Positions 35,406 through 44,911 are shown, counted from the stretch's first letter. The stretch: 64,000 nucleotides of DNA from UBA9676 sp035532275 (GCA_035532275.1 DATKRG010000164.1:1-64000); one strand, 5' to 3'. The notes: generated by a model from the sequence alone, not told the origin. Program-made: numbers and translations.

Positions 35406-36070
35406 CCATCAAGATCGTGCTCGTCGACGATCAGGAACTGGTGCGCGCCGGGTTCCGGATGGTGCTCGACGCCCAGCCGGACATGACCGTGACCGGCGAG
35501 GCCGGGGACGGGCTGGCCGCGACCGAGCTGCTGCGCACCACCCCGGCCGACGTGGTGGTCATGGATGTGCGGATGCCCCGGCTGGACGGGATCGAGGCGA
35601 CCCGCCAGATCTGCCAGGCCGGGGACCGGCCGCGGGTGCTCATGCTCACCACCTTCGACCTCGACGAGTACGCCTACGCCGCGCTCAAGGCCGGCGCCAG
35701 CGGCTTCCTGCTCAAGGACGTGCCGCCGGAGGAGCTGCTGTTCGGCATCCGGGCGGTGCACTCCGGTGACGCGGTGGTCGCGCCCTCCACCACCCGCCGT
35801 CTCATCGACCGGTTCGCGCCGCTGTTCCCGGCCGCCGACGGGCCCGCCCCGCCCGACCTGGCCTGCCTGACCAGCCGCGAGCGGGAGGTACTCGCCCACG
35901 TGGCCCAGGGCCTGTCCAACGCGGAGATCGCCGCGCGGCTGTTCGTCTCCGAGGCAACGGTGAAGACCCACGTCGGCCGGGTGCTGGCCAAGCTGGGCCT
36001 GCGCGACCGGGTGCAGGCGGTGGTCTTCGCCTACGAGACCGGCCTGGTCAAGGCCCGCGGTACGGCCTGA
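35402..36070 (+). CDS. LuxR/NarL-family response regulator
   Basis: The 222-residue regulator has a receiver domain with phosphoacceptor Asp55 in VVMDVRMPRLDG and a C-terminal LuxR helix-turn-helix (about 150-215, LTSREREVLAHVAQGLSNAEIA). It is translationally coupled to the sensor. The target genes are unknown; no typical export operon adjoins it. Confidence 0.93.
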   Translation: MTIKIVLVDDQELVRAGFRMVLDAQPDMTVTGEAGDGLAATELLRTTPADVVVMDVRMPRLDGIEATRQICQAGDRPRVLMLTTFDLDEYAYAALKAGASGFLLKDVPPEELLFGIRAVHSGDAVVAPSTTRRLIDRFAPLFPAADGPAPPDLACLTSREREVLAHVAQGLSNAEIAARLFVSEATVKTHVGRVLAKLGLRDRVQAVVFAYETGLVKARGTA

Positions 36071-36112
36071 GCACAGGCCGCCTGAGCACCGGCCGAAGGT
36101 CGCACCCGGCTC

Positions 36113-36316
36113 TCAGGAACCGCTGATGGCCCGGCGCAGCGACCAGCCGAGCGCGGCCAGCGCCCCGGCCGGGAGCAGCCACCAGGCGTTGACCCCGGCC
36201 GCCACCAGCGCCGCGGTGGCGACCAGGGCGGCGGCCACGACCGCCGCACCGCGCCAGTCGTCACCGATGACGAAGTCGTACCAGAACGCGCCTACCCCAC
36301 GGAGCCAGTTCCTCAT
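36113..36316 (-). CDS. Small two-helix membrane protein
   Basis: The 67-residue protein starts with MRNWLRGVGAFWYDFVIGDD, then has two hydrophobic helices. Its ATG overlaps the stop of the upstream membrane-protein gene (ATGA), so it is a likely subunit or accessory of that protein. I recall similar small proteins beside COG4280-type proteins. Function is unknown. Confidence 0.65.
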   Translation of the reverse strand: MRNWLRGVGAFWYDFVIGDDWRGAAVVAAALVATAALVAAGVNAWWLLPAGALAALGWSLRRAISGS

Positions 36317-37104
36317 GCCATGTCCTCCTCACGCACCGCGCTGGTGACCGGGACCGGCACGGCCTGCGCGGCGGCGGCCAGCCGGGCCCGGCGCAGCAGG
36401 CCGGTGTAGCCGAGTGCGATGAGCGCCGTCAGGGGCACGATCGCCAGCAGCGCCGCGTCATTGCCGGGCCAGGACGCCCCGGCGCCTTCGGCGCCCCAGA
36501 AGACGCCGAACGATGTCAGCATGACGCCCACCGCGAACTTCATGCTGTTCTCGGGGACCCGGGCCAGCGGGGCGCGGACCGCCACGCCCACACCGGCGAC
36601 CACCACCACCGCTGCCGCCGCCCCGAGCGCGGCCAGGCCCACGTTCTTCTGGCTGGCACCGAAGGTGAGGGCGATGAACACCACCTCCAGGCCCTCCAGC
36701 AGCACGCCCTTGAACGAGAGGGTGAACGCGTACCAGTCGCTGACCAGGCCGCGCCGCGTGGCGGCGGCCGTCTTGGCGGCGGCCACCTGGCGGGCGAAGA
36801 TGCCGGTCTCGTCGTGCAGTTCCTTGTAGCCCGAGCCGCGCAGGATGGCCTTGCGCAGCCACTGCAGGCCGAAGACGGCCAGCAGTGCGCCCACGGCCAG
36901 CCGCAGCGCGCCGAGCGGCACCAGGGTGAGGGCCGGGCCGAGCACGGCGACCACGGCGGCCAGCACCACGAGCGCGGCGGCCAGGCCCTGGAAGGTGGAT
37001 CGCCACTCGCGGGTCAGCCCGGCGGCGAGCACGATCGTCAGTGCCTCGACCGCCTCCACGGCGCAGGCGACGAACACGGTCAGGAGCAGGGGCAGGGCGT
37101 TCAC
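36313..37104 (-). CDS. Multi-pass membrane protein (COG4280-like) with EGLE motifs
   Basis: The 263-residue protein has about seven membrane helices. Helix 1 contains VEAVEALTIV (Glu17, Glu20) and a central helix contains LLEGLEVVFIAL (EGLE at 137-140), a twofold pattern like the REGLE motifs of FTR1-type iron permeases. I assign it to the uncharacterised COG4280 group and treat metal transport as inference. GGAGG precedes the GTG start. It is divergent from a ChrB-type gene and coupled to the small membrane protein downstream. Confidence 0.65.
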   Translation of the reverse strand: MNALPLLLTVFVACAVEAVEALTIVLAAGLTREWRSTFQGLAAALVVLAAVVAVLGPALTLVPLGALRLAVGALLAVFGLQWLRKAILRGSGYKELHDETGIFARQVAAAKTAAATRRGLVSDWYAFTLSFKGVLLEGLEVVFIALTFGASQKNVGLAALGAAAAVVVVAGVGVAVRAPLARVPENSMKFAVGVMLTSFGVFWGAEGAGASWPGNDAALLAIVPLTALIALGYTGLLRRARLAAAAQAVPVPVTSAVREEDMA

Positions 37105-37157
37105 GCGACCTCCAGCGGGCGAATCGGCGATCCGGCGGCGCGGGCATGCCGCTCTGA

Positions 37158-37163
37158 GACAAT
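37158..37163 (+). promoter_or_regulatory. Leaderless -10 box of the ChrB-like gene
   Basis: GACAAT lies six bases before the GTG at 37170, with no ribosome site. This matches the leaderless pattern, though the first base is off consensus. Confidence 0.4.
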
Positions 37164-37169
37164 AGGCGG

Positions 37170-37724
37170 GTGGCCGACGGCGACCAGGCAGCGAGCGAGG
37201 GCTGGCTGCTTCTCATCTACCGGGTGCCGTCCGAGCCGAGCAGGCTCCGCTCGGCAGTATGGCGGCGGATCAAGAGCCTGGGCGCCATCTACCTGCAGAA
37301 CTCGGCGGCGGCCCTGCCGGCGGGGGTGGGCGCCGAGCGCGCGCTGCGCAAGCTGCGCAGCGAGATCCTCGACATGGGCGGGACGGCGGTGCTGATGACC
37401 TGCACCGTGCTCGCGGGCGCGGCGGAGGTGTCGGCGGCCTTCCAGGCAGCGCGGAACGATGAGTACGAGGAGATCGTCGACCGCTGTGAGGACTTCCTGG
37501 CGCAGGTGCAGAAGGAGCATGTAGCCGAGCACTTCACCTACGCCGAGCTGGAGGAGAACGAGGTCGACCTGGTCAAGCTGCAGAACTGGTTCGCCCGGGT
37601 CCGCCAGCGCGACGTGTTCGGCGCGGAGGGGCGGGCTCCGGCGGAGGCCGCGCTGGTCACCTGCGGGCAGGCGCTTGAGGGCTATGCGGCCCGGGTCTAC
37701 GCCGAGGAGGCGGACATTCACTAG
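37170..37724 (+). CDS. ChrB N-terminal domain protein
   Basis: The 184-residue protein opens with GWLLLIYRVPSEPSRLRSA and IKSLGAIYLQNSAAALP, the hallmark of the ChrB N-terminal domain known from chromate-resistance regulators. Full ChrB has an added C-terminal domain, absent here, so this is the short stand-alone form. It diverges from the EGLE membrane protein, which suggests a shared role in metal or oxyanion handling (inference). No ChrA transporter is present. Confidence 0.78.
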   Translation: MADGDQAASEGWLLLIYRVPSEPSRLRSAVWRRIKSLGAIYLQNSAAALPAGVGAERALRKLRSEILDMGGTAVLMTCTVLAGAAEVSAAFQAARNDEYEEIVDRCEDFLAQVQKEHVAEHFTYAELEENEVDLVKLQNWFARVRQRDVFGAEGRAPAEAALVTCGQALEGYAARVYAEEADIH

Positions 37725-37839
37725 CCCGTACCTCCCGCCTGCCGCCCATCGTTCACCTTGCGGATGCGCGCTGCCGCGCGCTCTCCATAGCCATCTGCGG
37801 CCAGGCTGGGCGCGGCGGGCACCCGCTGGTCAAGCTATC

Positions 37840-37876
37840 GTAACAGCTGTGATTTGCCGCCACTGACAGCTGTTAC
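37840..37876. promoter_or_regulatory. Perfect 11-bp inverted repeat upstream of the iron ABC operon
   Basis: GTAACAGCTGT and ACAGCTGTTAC are separated by 15 bases; each arm contains the 8-bp palindrome ACAGCTGT. The pair ends 81 bases before the binding-protein start. Two palindromic half-sites in dyad order suggest a dimer-of-dimers regulator, presumably responding to iron or to the transported ligand. Confidence 0.6.
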
Positions 37877-37956
37877 ATCTGCATTGTGGCCGGCGCTTCA
37901 TCTACTAGCCGCTTTCCGGACATTCGGGCGTCGGCTGGCCGGTGGAAGCTGCGGCC

Positions 37957-39015
37957 ATGAATCGCACCGCATGGCACAGAAGGATGCTTGGCATCACCGC
38001 TCTGATGGGCGTGGGCGCGCTTGCCGTCGCAGGCTGCTCAAGCTCGTCGACATCGGCCTCGCCCGCCAAGCCGGGCAAGGTGCCACTCGTCGTGTACTCG
38101 GCGCAGGGCTATGACAAGGCGATGACCCAGGCCTTCCAGAAGGCCACCGGCATCCCCGTCAAGCTGGACGACAACTCGACCGGCCCGCTGCTCACCCAGA
38201 TCGAGGCCTCCAAGAACAACCCCAACTGGGGGCTGCTGTGGGTGGACGGCGCGACCGCGTTCGCCGGCCTGGACCAGCAGGGCCTGCTGCTCAAGGGCTT
38301 CACGCCGACGGTGACCTGGGACAGCCTGGGCACCGCGTCGGTGCCGGCCGACCACAGCTACGTCCCCACCGGTGTCACCCTGATGGCCGCGCTGGTCTAC
38401 AACAAGACCAAGGTGGCCGCACCGCCCGCCACCTGGCAGCAGCTGCTCCAGCCGCAGTGGAAGGGCGCCATCGGGATGAACGACCCGTCCCAGTCCGGCC
38501 CGACCTACCCGTTCATCGCCGGGATGATGAGCTACCTCGGCGGTGTGCCCGCCGGTGAGCAGTACTTCACCAAGCTCAAGGGCAACGGCCTGATCATCCA
38601 CCCGACGAACGGGCCGACCCTGCAGGCGCTCACCAGCGGCCAGATCAAGCTGGCGCTGGTGCAGAGCTCCGCCGGGATCGGGGCGGTGCTCGGCGACTCC
38701 AAGCTCACCGTCAAGTACCTCGACCCGGTCACCTTGCTGCCCAGCGCCATCGGCATCGACGCCAAGGCGCCAGCGGCCGAGCAGGCCGAGGCCAAGAAGT
38801 TCATCGACTTCGTGCTCTCCCCGGCGGGCCAGAAGGTCATGCAGAGCGGCGACCCGACCGGTGACTCGCTCTACTACCCCGTCGTCCAGGACGTCGCCCC
38901 ACTGGCCGCGCTGCCGCCCCTGACCGGGGTGAAGACGCAGAGCATCGACCCCTACACCTGGGGCACGAAGGAGGCCTCGATCAACACCTGGTTCGACAGC
39001 TCCATCGTCCGTTGA
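37957..39015 (+). CDS. Ferric-iron-type ABC transporter, substrate-binding lipoprotein
   Basis: The 352-residue protein has a lipoprotein signal (ALMGVGALAVAGC, lipobox Cys27) and an extracellular-solute-binding family 1 body: VVYSAQGYDKAMTQAFQKAT, NNPNWGLLWVDG and YNKTKVAAPPATWQQLL. This group includes FbpA/FutA iron, 2-aminoethylphosphonate and thiamine binders. The classical double-Tyr iron motif is not evident, so the ligand is uncertain. I chose the ATG at 37957; a GTG five codons earlier is possible. It starts a coupled three-gene operon. Confidence 0.85.
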   Translation: MNRTAWHRRMLGITALMGVGALAVAGCSSSSTSASPAKPGKVPLVVYSAQGYDKAMTQAFQKATGIPVKLDDNSTGPLLTQIEASKNNPNWGLLWVDGATAFAGLDQQGLLLKGFTPTVTWDSLGTASVPADHSYVPTGVTLMAALVYNKTKVAAPPATWQQLLQPQWKGAIGMNDPSQSGPTYPFIAGMMSYLGGVPAGEQYFTKLKGNGLIIHPTNGPTLQALTSGQIKLALVQSSAGIGAVLGDSKLTVKYLDPVTLLPSAIGIDAKAPAAEQAEAKKFIDFVLSPAGQKVMQSGDPTGDSLYYPVVQDVAPLAALPPLTGVKTQSIDPYTWGTKEASINTWFDSSIVR

Positions 39016-40793
39016 CGTTCCCCACCACCGCACCGGCCCCGGTCAGCCCGCGGGCCGGGCGCGGCGCGGGGGGCTGGCAGGCCGCCACCCGTGGCCTGCC
39101 AGCCCCCCGTCATCTGGCCAGGACCCTCTTCTGGCTGCTCCTGGTGCTGTTCATCCTGGCCCCCTCGGCCTGTTTCCTGCTGCTCGCGGTGTCACCGCGG
39201 CTGTTCGCCGAGGGGCCGCAATGGTTCACGCTCACCTACCTGCGGCAGACGTTCACCGGCACCACCGCGGTCGCCGTCGTCAACTCGCTGTGGGTGAGCA
39301 CCGCCGCGGCCGCGCTCGGGCTGGTGATCGGCTTCCCGATCGCGTGGCTGGCGGCCCGCACCACCCTGCCCGGCCGGCGGCTGGTGGCCGGGGGCATGTG
39401 GCTGGTGCTGCTGCTGCCGTCCTGGCTCCCGGCGCTCGGCTGGCAGCGGCTGGTCCAGGCTGACGGCGTCATGTACCGGGTGGGCCTGGATCTGCCCTGG
39501 GTCACCCACGCCATCATGGGCCCGTTCGGGGTGGTGCTGCTGCTCGGCCTGCGCTGCGTGCCGTTCACGTTCCTGGCCATCACCGCGGCCCTGTCCGGGC
39601 TGGGCCAGGAGTTCGAGGACGCCGCCCGGGTCCACGGCGCCAGCCGGACGGCGGCGCTGCGGCTCATCCTGCCGATCATCGCCCCCGCCATCTGGTCGGC
39701 GCTGGCGATCGGTTTCGCCGAGTCGGTCAGCGACTTCGGGGTCGCCGCCACCTTGGCCTATAACTCCAACTTCTCGCTGGCCACCTACCAGCTGTACGCC
39801 GACATCGGGAACTTCCCGCCCAGCTTCCCCGGCGCCGCCGCCATGGGCTGGCTGCTGGTCGGCGCCGTGGCGATCCCGCTCGCGCTGCAGGCCAGGACGC
39901 TGCGCGGCCGGTCCTACGCGGTGCTGTCCGGGCGGTCACGGCAGATCGCCCGGCGCCGGCTCACGCCGGGCGGCGCCGTCGCGGCGGTGGCCGGGGTGTG
40001 GCTGTTCTACCTGGTGGCCCTGGGTGTCCCCGGCTTCGGTGCGGTCAGCGGCTCACTGCTCGGCGACTACGGCGGCTCGTTCAGCCTCACGCTGGTGAAC
40101 TATCACGCACTGCTGCGCTCCAGCGACCTGCTCGGGCCCATCGAGCGCTCACTGGGGTACGGCGCGGTGACCGCGACCGTCACCGTGATCGGCGGGTTCA
40201 TCGCCGCCCGGCTGCTCACCCAGCGCGCGTCCAGGGCGACCCGGGCCCTGGACTTCATGCTGCTCGCCGCCGTCGCCCTGCCCAGCGTGGTCTTTGGCGC
40301 GGGCTACATCTTCGCCTACAACCTGCCGATCATGTCCACCCTGGGCATCGACCTGTACCAGACGGTGATGCTGCTGGTCATCGCCTACACCGCGTCCAGC
40401 CTGCCGACCAACGCCCGGGTGCTGGTCGGGGTGGTCTCCCAGCTGCAGCCCTCGCTGAAGGACGCGGCCCGCACCCACGGCGCGGGAGAGCTCACGGCCT
40501 GGGTGCGCGCGGTGCTGCCGGTGGTGTCCCGGCCGATCGTCATGGCCTACCTGCTGACGTTCTGCGGGGTGTTCCTGGAGCTGCCGCTGTCCCAGCTGCT
40601 CTACGCGCCCAACTCGCCGCCGCTGTCGGTGGCGATCGAGGACAACCTGTCCAACTACCACTTCGGGGTCGGCATGGCGCAGTCCGTGCTCGCGGTCGCG
40701 ATCGCGCTGGCCGCGGTCGCGCTCGTGCTCGGCGGGTACCGCCTGGTCGCACCGGCTGGCTGGCGCCGGATCGGAGAAACCACCCGTGGCTGA
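39012..40793 (+). CDS. ABC transporter permease, fused double type (FbpB-like)
   Basis: The 593-residue permease has about twelve helices in two tandem binding-protein-dependent transport domains, each with an EAA loop: EDAARVHGASRTAALRLILP and KDAARTHGAGELTAWVRAVLP. The fused arrangement is typical of iron(III) and related transporters. It begins at a TTG that overlaps the binding-protein stop (TTGA), so it is translationally coupled. Confidence 0.9.
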   Translation: MTFPTTAPAPVSPRAGRGAGGWQAATRGLPAPRHLARTLFWLLLVLFILAPSACFLLLAVSPRLFAEGPQWFTLTYLRQTFTGTTAVAVVNSLWVSTAAAALGLVIGFPIAWLAARTTLPGRRLVAGGMWLVLLLPSWLPALGWQRLVQADGVMYRVGLDLPWVTHAIMGPFGVVLLLGLRCVPFTFLAITAALSGLGQEFEDAARVHGASRTAALRLILPIIAPAIWSALAIGFAESVSDFGVAATLAYNSNFSLATYQLYADIGNFPPSFPGAAAMGWLLVGAVAIPLALQARTLRGRSYAVLSGRSRQIARRRLTPGGAVAAVAGVWLFYLVALGVPGFGAVSGSLLGDYGGSFSLTLVNYHALLRSSDLLGPIERSLGYGAVTATVTVIGGFIAARLLTQRASRATRALDFMLLAAVALPSVVFGAGYIFAYNLPIMSTLGIDLYQTVMLLVIAYTASSLPTNARVLVGVVSQLQPSLKDAARTHGAGELTAWVRAVLPVVSRPIVMAYLLTFCGVFLELPLSQLLYAPNSPPLSVAIEDNLSNYHFGVGMAQSVLAVAIALAAVALVLGGYRLVAPAGWRRIGETTRG

Positions 40794-41889
40794 ACGAATT
40801 GGCATCGACTCCCTCAGCAAGACCTACCCCGGCGGCAACCAGGCGCTGCGCGAGGTCAGCCTGGCGGTCGAGCCTGGCACGTTCCTGGTGCTGCTGGGCC
40901 CGTCCGGATCCGGCAAGACCACCTTGCTGCGTGCCCTGGCCGGGATCGAGCGGATCACCTCGGGGCGGATCACGATCGGCACGGCATGCGTCGCCGACGG
41001 CCGTATCCACGTGCCGCCGGACCGGCGTGACCTGTCGATGGTCTTCCAGGACTACGCCCTCTGGCCGCACCTGACGGTGCGCGACAACGTCGCCTTCGCG
41101 CTGCGCCGCCGGCGGCTGACCAGGGTGCAGGCCCGCGAACTGGCGCACGCCATGCTGGAGCGGGTCGGGCTCGGCGCGCTGACCGCCCGGTACCCGAACG
41201 AGCTGTCCGGCGGCGAGCAGCAGCGGGTCGCCCTGGCCCGGGCACTGGTCGCCGACACCGGGCTCATCTTGTGCGATGAGCCACTGTCCAACCTCGACGC
41301 CGACCTGCGGGAGCGGATGCGGGTGGAGATCTCCGCCCTGGTCCGCGACGCCGGTGCCACCACCATCTACATCACCCACGACCAGGCCGAGGCGTTCGCC
41401 CTCGCCGACCAGGTCGGGGTGCTCGAACGCGGGCGGCTGGTGCAGACCGGCACCCCGGAGGAGATCTACACCCGGCCGGCCAGCCCCTTCGTCGCCCGCT
41501 TCACCGGCCTGTCCGGGGAGTTCGCCGTCCAGATCCGGGACACCGCCGCGGCCGACCATGTCGAGGTCGAGCCCGCCGGGCCGGGCACCGGGCGGCCGTT
41601 CCGTGCCCGCCGCCCGCACGGGCCGCTGGTCACCGGCAGCGGGCTGCTCATGGTGCGGCCCACCGGGGTGCGGCTGTGCGCCAGCCACGACGGCGAGCAT
41701 CATCTGACCGGCACCGTCGCCGACGTCGCGTTCCGCGGCCGGGGGTATGAGCACGCGATCGACGTGCCCGGCCAGGGCCGCCTCACCGGCGTCTTCGCGC
41801 CGACCCGGGCTGGCCGCGGGGAGCGGGTCGGGCTGCGCTTCGAGCCGGACGGCTGCCACGTCTTCGGCCCGGGCGAACGTGTCGCCTGA
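40786..41889 (+). CDS. ABC transporter ATP-binding protein (FbpC-like)
   Basis: The 367-residue ATPase shows Walker A GPSGSGKT (38-45), the Q-loop in VFQDYALWPHL, signature LSGGEQQRVALARAL, Walker B LILCDEPLSNLD, the H-loop in YITHDQAEAFALAD, and a C-terminal TOBE domain (about 280-360). It overlaps the permease by eight bases. This is the CUT1/Fe/Po type ATPase that drives the upstream permease. Confidence 0.93.
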   Translation: MAERIGIDSLSKTYPGGNQALREVSLAVEPGTFLVLLGPSGSGKTTLLRALAGIERITSGRITIGTACVADGRIHVPPDRRDLSMVFQDYALWPHLTVRDNVAFALRRRRLTRVQARELAHAMLERVGLGALTARYPNELSGGEQQRVALARALVADTGLILCDEPLSNLDADLRERMRVEISALVRDAGATTIYITHDQAEAFALADQVGVLERGRLVQTGTPEEIYTRPASPFVARFTGLSGEFAVQIRDTAAADHVEVEPAGPGTGRPFRARRPHGPLVTGSGLLMVRPTGVRLCASHDGEHHLTGTVADVAFRGRGYEHAIDVPGQGRLTGVFAPTRAGRGERVGLRFEPDGCHVFGPGERVA

Positions 41890-41935
41890 GCGCCCGCGAC
41901 CTGGGACGCACGAGCACCACCGGCCCGGCAGGCAC

Positions 41936-41941
41936 TAGCAT
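41936..41941 (+). promoter_or_regulatory. Leaderless -10 box of pepA
   Basis: TAGCAT lies seven bases before the GTG at 41949. A weak GGAG is also present in between, so both leadered and leaderless starts are conceivable. Confidence 0.45.
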
Positions 41942-41948
41942 CGGAGCC

Positions 41949-43466
41949 GTGGCCACGACGCTGAGCATCATCGACACCTCCCCTCACCTGGTTGACGCCG
42001 ATGCCGTCGTTATCGCGGTCCGCCGGGGGGCCGGCGGACCGCAGCCGGGCCCGGGCGCCAAGGACATCGACGACGCGCTGGGCGGCACCCTGGCGGCCAC
42101 CCTGGCGGCGCTGGGGGCATCCGGCGACGTCGGCGAGGTCACCAAGATCGCCACCGGCGGCCGGCTGGGCGCCCCCCTCCTCGCCGCGGTCGGGATCGGC
42201 GCCGCTGACGACAGCACCGACGCGCCGATCGACGCCGAGGTGCTGCGCCGGGCCGCTGGCGCGGCGGTCCGGGTGCTGGCCGGCCAGCGGCCCGCCGGGA
42301 ACGGCCGGGAACGGCGGATCGCGCTCGCGCTGCCCGCCCGTGACCAGGCTGAAGCGGAAGCGGTCGCGCTGGGCGCCCTGCTGGGCGGCTACGCGTTCCG
42401 CCGGTACCGCACCGAGCCGGCCGGCCAGGCGGCGCTCACGCTGCTGGCCGATGCCAGCGTGGCGGCGGGGGCCCGCCGCGCCGAGGTGCTCGCCGACGCC
42501 GTCACCCTGGTCCGCGACCTGGTCAACACCGGGCCGTCCGACCTGGTCCCGGCCGTGTTCGCGGCCCGGGCGGAAGAGATCGCCGCCGCGAGCGGGCTGG
42601 CCGTCACGGTGCTGGACGAGCAGGCACTCACCGACGGCGGGTACGGCGGCATCCTCGGCGTCGGGCAGGGCTCGGCGCACCCGCCGCGGCTGGTCCGGCT
42701 CGAGTACGCCCCGCCCGGGGCCACCGCGGTGCTCGTGTTCGCCGGCAAGGGGATCACGTTCGACTCCGGCGGCCTGTCGCTCAAGCCTCCCAAGGCGATG
42801 GAGGCGATGAAGGCGGACATGAGCGGGGCTGCCGCGGTGCTCGGCGCCATGCAGGCGATCGCGGCGCTCGCCCTGCCGGTGCGGGTGATCGGCTACCTGC
42901 CGCTGGCCGAGAACATGCCGAGCGGGACCGCGCAGCGGCCGTCGGACGTGCTCACCATCTACGGCGGGACGACGGTGGAGGTGCTCAACACCGACGCCGA
43001 GGGGCGCCTGGTGCTGGCCGACGCACTCGCCCGGTCGGCCGCCGACTCCCCCGATCTGCTCATCGACGTCGCGACGCTGACCGGCGCGCAGGTGGTGTCG
43101 CTGGGCACGCGGGTGGCCGCGGTGATGGGCAACGACGACGCGCTGCGCGACGGCGTGGTCGCCGCCGCTGCCCGGGCAGGTGAGGCGATGTGGCCGATGC
43201 CACTGCCCGATGAGCTGCGCAAGGGGCTGGAGTCGGCGGTCGCCGACCTTGCCAACGTGGCCCCGGACCGCAACGGCTCGATGCTGGTGGCAGGGCTCTT
43301 CCTGCGGGAGTTCGTGCCGCTGGGTGTGCGGTGGGCGCATCTGGACATCGCCGGGCCGGCGTTCAACGACGGCGCGGCGCATGGGTATACCCCCAAAGGC
43401 GGGACGGGGGCGGCGACCCGGACCCTGGTCCAGATCGCGCAGGATGTGGCTGAGGGGCGGTTGTAG
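41949..43466 (+). CDS. pepA: Leucyl aminopeptidase (M17)
   Basis: The 505-residue two-zinc aminopeptidase has a variable N-terminal domain and the conserved M17 catalytic core: GKGITFDSGGLSLKP, MKADMSGAAAVLGAM and the metal-binding NTDAEGRLVLADAL. It removes N-terminal amino acids in the cytoplasm. Its place before lpdA/sucB is the usual actinobacterial order. Confidence 0.93.
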   Translation: MATTLSIIDTSPHLVDADAVVIAVRRGAGGPQPGPGAKDIDDALGGTLAATLAALGASGDVGEVTKIATGGRLGAPLLAAVGIGAADDSTDAPIDAEVLRRAAGAAVRVLAGQRPAGNGRERRIALALPARDQAEAEAVALGALLGGYAFRRYRTEPAGQAALTLLADASVAAGARRAEVLADAVTLVRDLVNTGPSDLVPAVFAARAEEIAAASGLAVTVLDEQALTDGGYGGILGVGQGSAHPPRLVRLEYAPPGATAVLVFAGKGITFDSGGLSLKPPKAMEAMKADMSGAAAVLGAMQAIAALALPVRVIGYLPLAENMPSGTAQRPSDVLTIYGGTTVEVLNTDAEGRLVLADALARSAADSPDLLIDVATLTGAQVVSLGTRVAAVMGNDDALRDGVVAAAARAGEAMWPMPLPDELRKGLESAVADLANVAPDRNGSMLVAGLFLREFVPLGVRWAHLDIAGPAFNDGAAHGYTPKGGTGAATRTLVQIAQDVAEGRL

Positions 43467-43516
43467 CCCGGCACAGACGAGCCGGGTGACACAGAAGAGA
43501 ACCAAGGAGCATTCCT

Positions 43517-44911
43517 GTGGCGGACAGCGACCCGTACGACATCGTCATCCTCGGCGGGGGCAGCGGTGGCTATGCCTGCGCCCTGAGGGCGGCCGAACTC
43601 GGCAAGCGGGTCGCGCTCATCGAGAAGGACAAGGTAGGCGGCACCTGCCTGCACCGCGGCTGCATCCCTACCAAGGCCCTGCTGCACGCGGCGGAGATCG
43701 CCGACCAGGCCAACGAGGCGGAGGCGTTCGGGGTCCGGGCCCGTTTCGATGGCATCGACATGGCCGGGGTCCAGGCGTACAAGAACAAGGTGGTCGACCG
43801 GCTCTGGAAGGGCCTGCAGAGCACCATCGCGAGCCGCAAGGTGGACATCATCTACGGCGACGGCCGGCTGGTCTCGCCCACCGCGGTCCGGGTCGGCGAC
43901 ACGGTCTACGAGGGCGCGCACGTGGTGCTCGCCACCGGCTCGGAGCCCCGCAGCCTGCCCGGCCTGGCCATCGACCACCAGCGGGTCATCACCAGCGACG
44001 ACGCGCTCGAACTGGACCGGGTCCCGGGTGCGGCGGTCATCCTCGGCGGCGGTGTCATCGGGGTCGAGTTCGCCAGCGTGTGGCGCTCGTTCGGGGCCGA
44101 GGTGACCATCGTCGAGATGCTCCCCCATCTGCTGCCGCCCGAGGACGAGGCCAGCTCGAAGCTGCTGGAGCGCGCGTTCCGGCGGCGCGGGATCGCCTAC
44201 CAGCTGGGCGCCAGGTTCGAAGGGGTGAAGGAAACCCCGGACGGGGTGACCGTCACGCTGGAAGGCGGCAAGACGCTCAACGCCGAGCTGATGCTCGTCG
44301 CGGTCGGCCGCGGCCCGGTCTCGGCGGGCCTGGGCTACTCCGAAGCCGGGGTGGCGATGGAACGCGGCTTCGTGCTGGTGGACGAGTACTGCCGGACCAG
44401 TGTCCCGACCATTTCCGCGGTCGGGGATCTCACCCCGGGCCTGCAGCTGGCACACGTCGGCTTCGCCGAGGGAATCCTGGTCGCGGAGCAGGTCAGCGGG
44501 CTGGCGGTGACCCCGATCGACTACGACGGGGTGCCCCGGATCACCTACAGCGACCCCGAGGTCGCCTCGGTGGGCATCACCTCCGCGACCGCTGCCGAGC
44601 GCGGGATCGAGACCACCGAGTTCACCTACAACCTCGGCGGGAACGGCAAGAGCGTCATCTTGCAGACCCAGGGCGCCGCCAAGGTCATCGCCGCGGCCGG
44701 CGGCCCCGGGGGCAGGCCCGGGCCGGTGCTCGGCGTGCACCTGGTCGGCGCCCGGGTCGGCGAGCTCATCGCCGAGGGCCAGCTCATCTACAACTGGGAG
44801 GCGCTGCCATCGGAGGTGGCGCAGCTCATCCACCCGCACCCCACCCAATCGGAGGCGCTCGGCGAGGCACACCTAGCCCTGGCCGGCAAGCCCCTCCACG
44901 TGCACTCATGA
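43517..44911 (+). CDS. lpdA: Dihydrolipoyl dehydrogenase (E3)
   Basis: The 464-residue flavoenzyme reoxidises dihydrolipoamide in 2-oxo-acid dehydrogenase complexes. It shows the FAD motif ILGGGSGGYACALRA, the redox disulfide Cys44/Cys49 in GGTCLHRGCIPTK, an NAD-binding GGGVIGVEFA and the C-terminal active-site His in HPHPTQSE. AAGGAG precedes the GTG. It is directly followed by the E2 gene. Confidence 0.95.
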   Translation: MADSDPYDIVILGGGSGGYACALRAAELGKRVALIEKDKVGGTCLHRGCIPTKALLHAAEIADQANEAEAFGVRARFDGIDMAGVQAYKNKVVDRLWKGLQSTIASRKVDIIYGDGRLVSPTAVRVGDTVYEGAHVVLATGSEPRSLPGLAIDHQRVITSDDALELDRVPGAAVILGGGVIGVEFASVWRSFGAEVTIVEMLPHLLPPEDEASSKLLERAFRRRGIAYQLGARFEGVKETPDGVTVTLEGGKTLNAELMLVAVGRGPVSAGLGYSEAGVAMERGFVLVDEYCRTSVPTISAVGDLTPGLQLAHVGFAEGILVAEQVSGLAVTPIDYDGVPRITYSDPEVASVGITSATAAERGIETTEFTYNLGGNGKSVILQTQGAAKVIAAAGGPGGRPGPVLGVHLVGARVGELIAEGQLIYNWEALPSEVAQLIHPHPTQSEALGEAHLALAGKPLHVHS

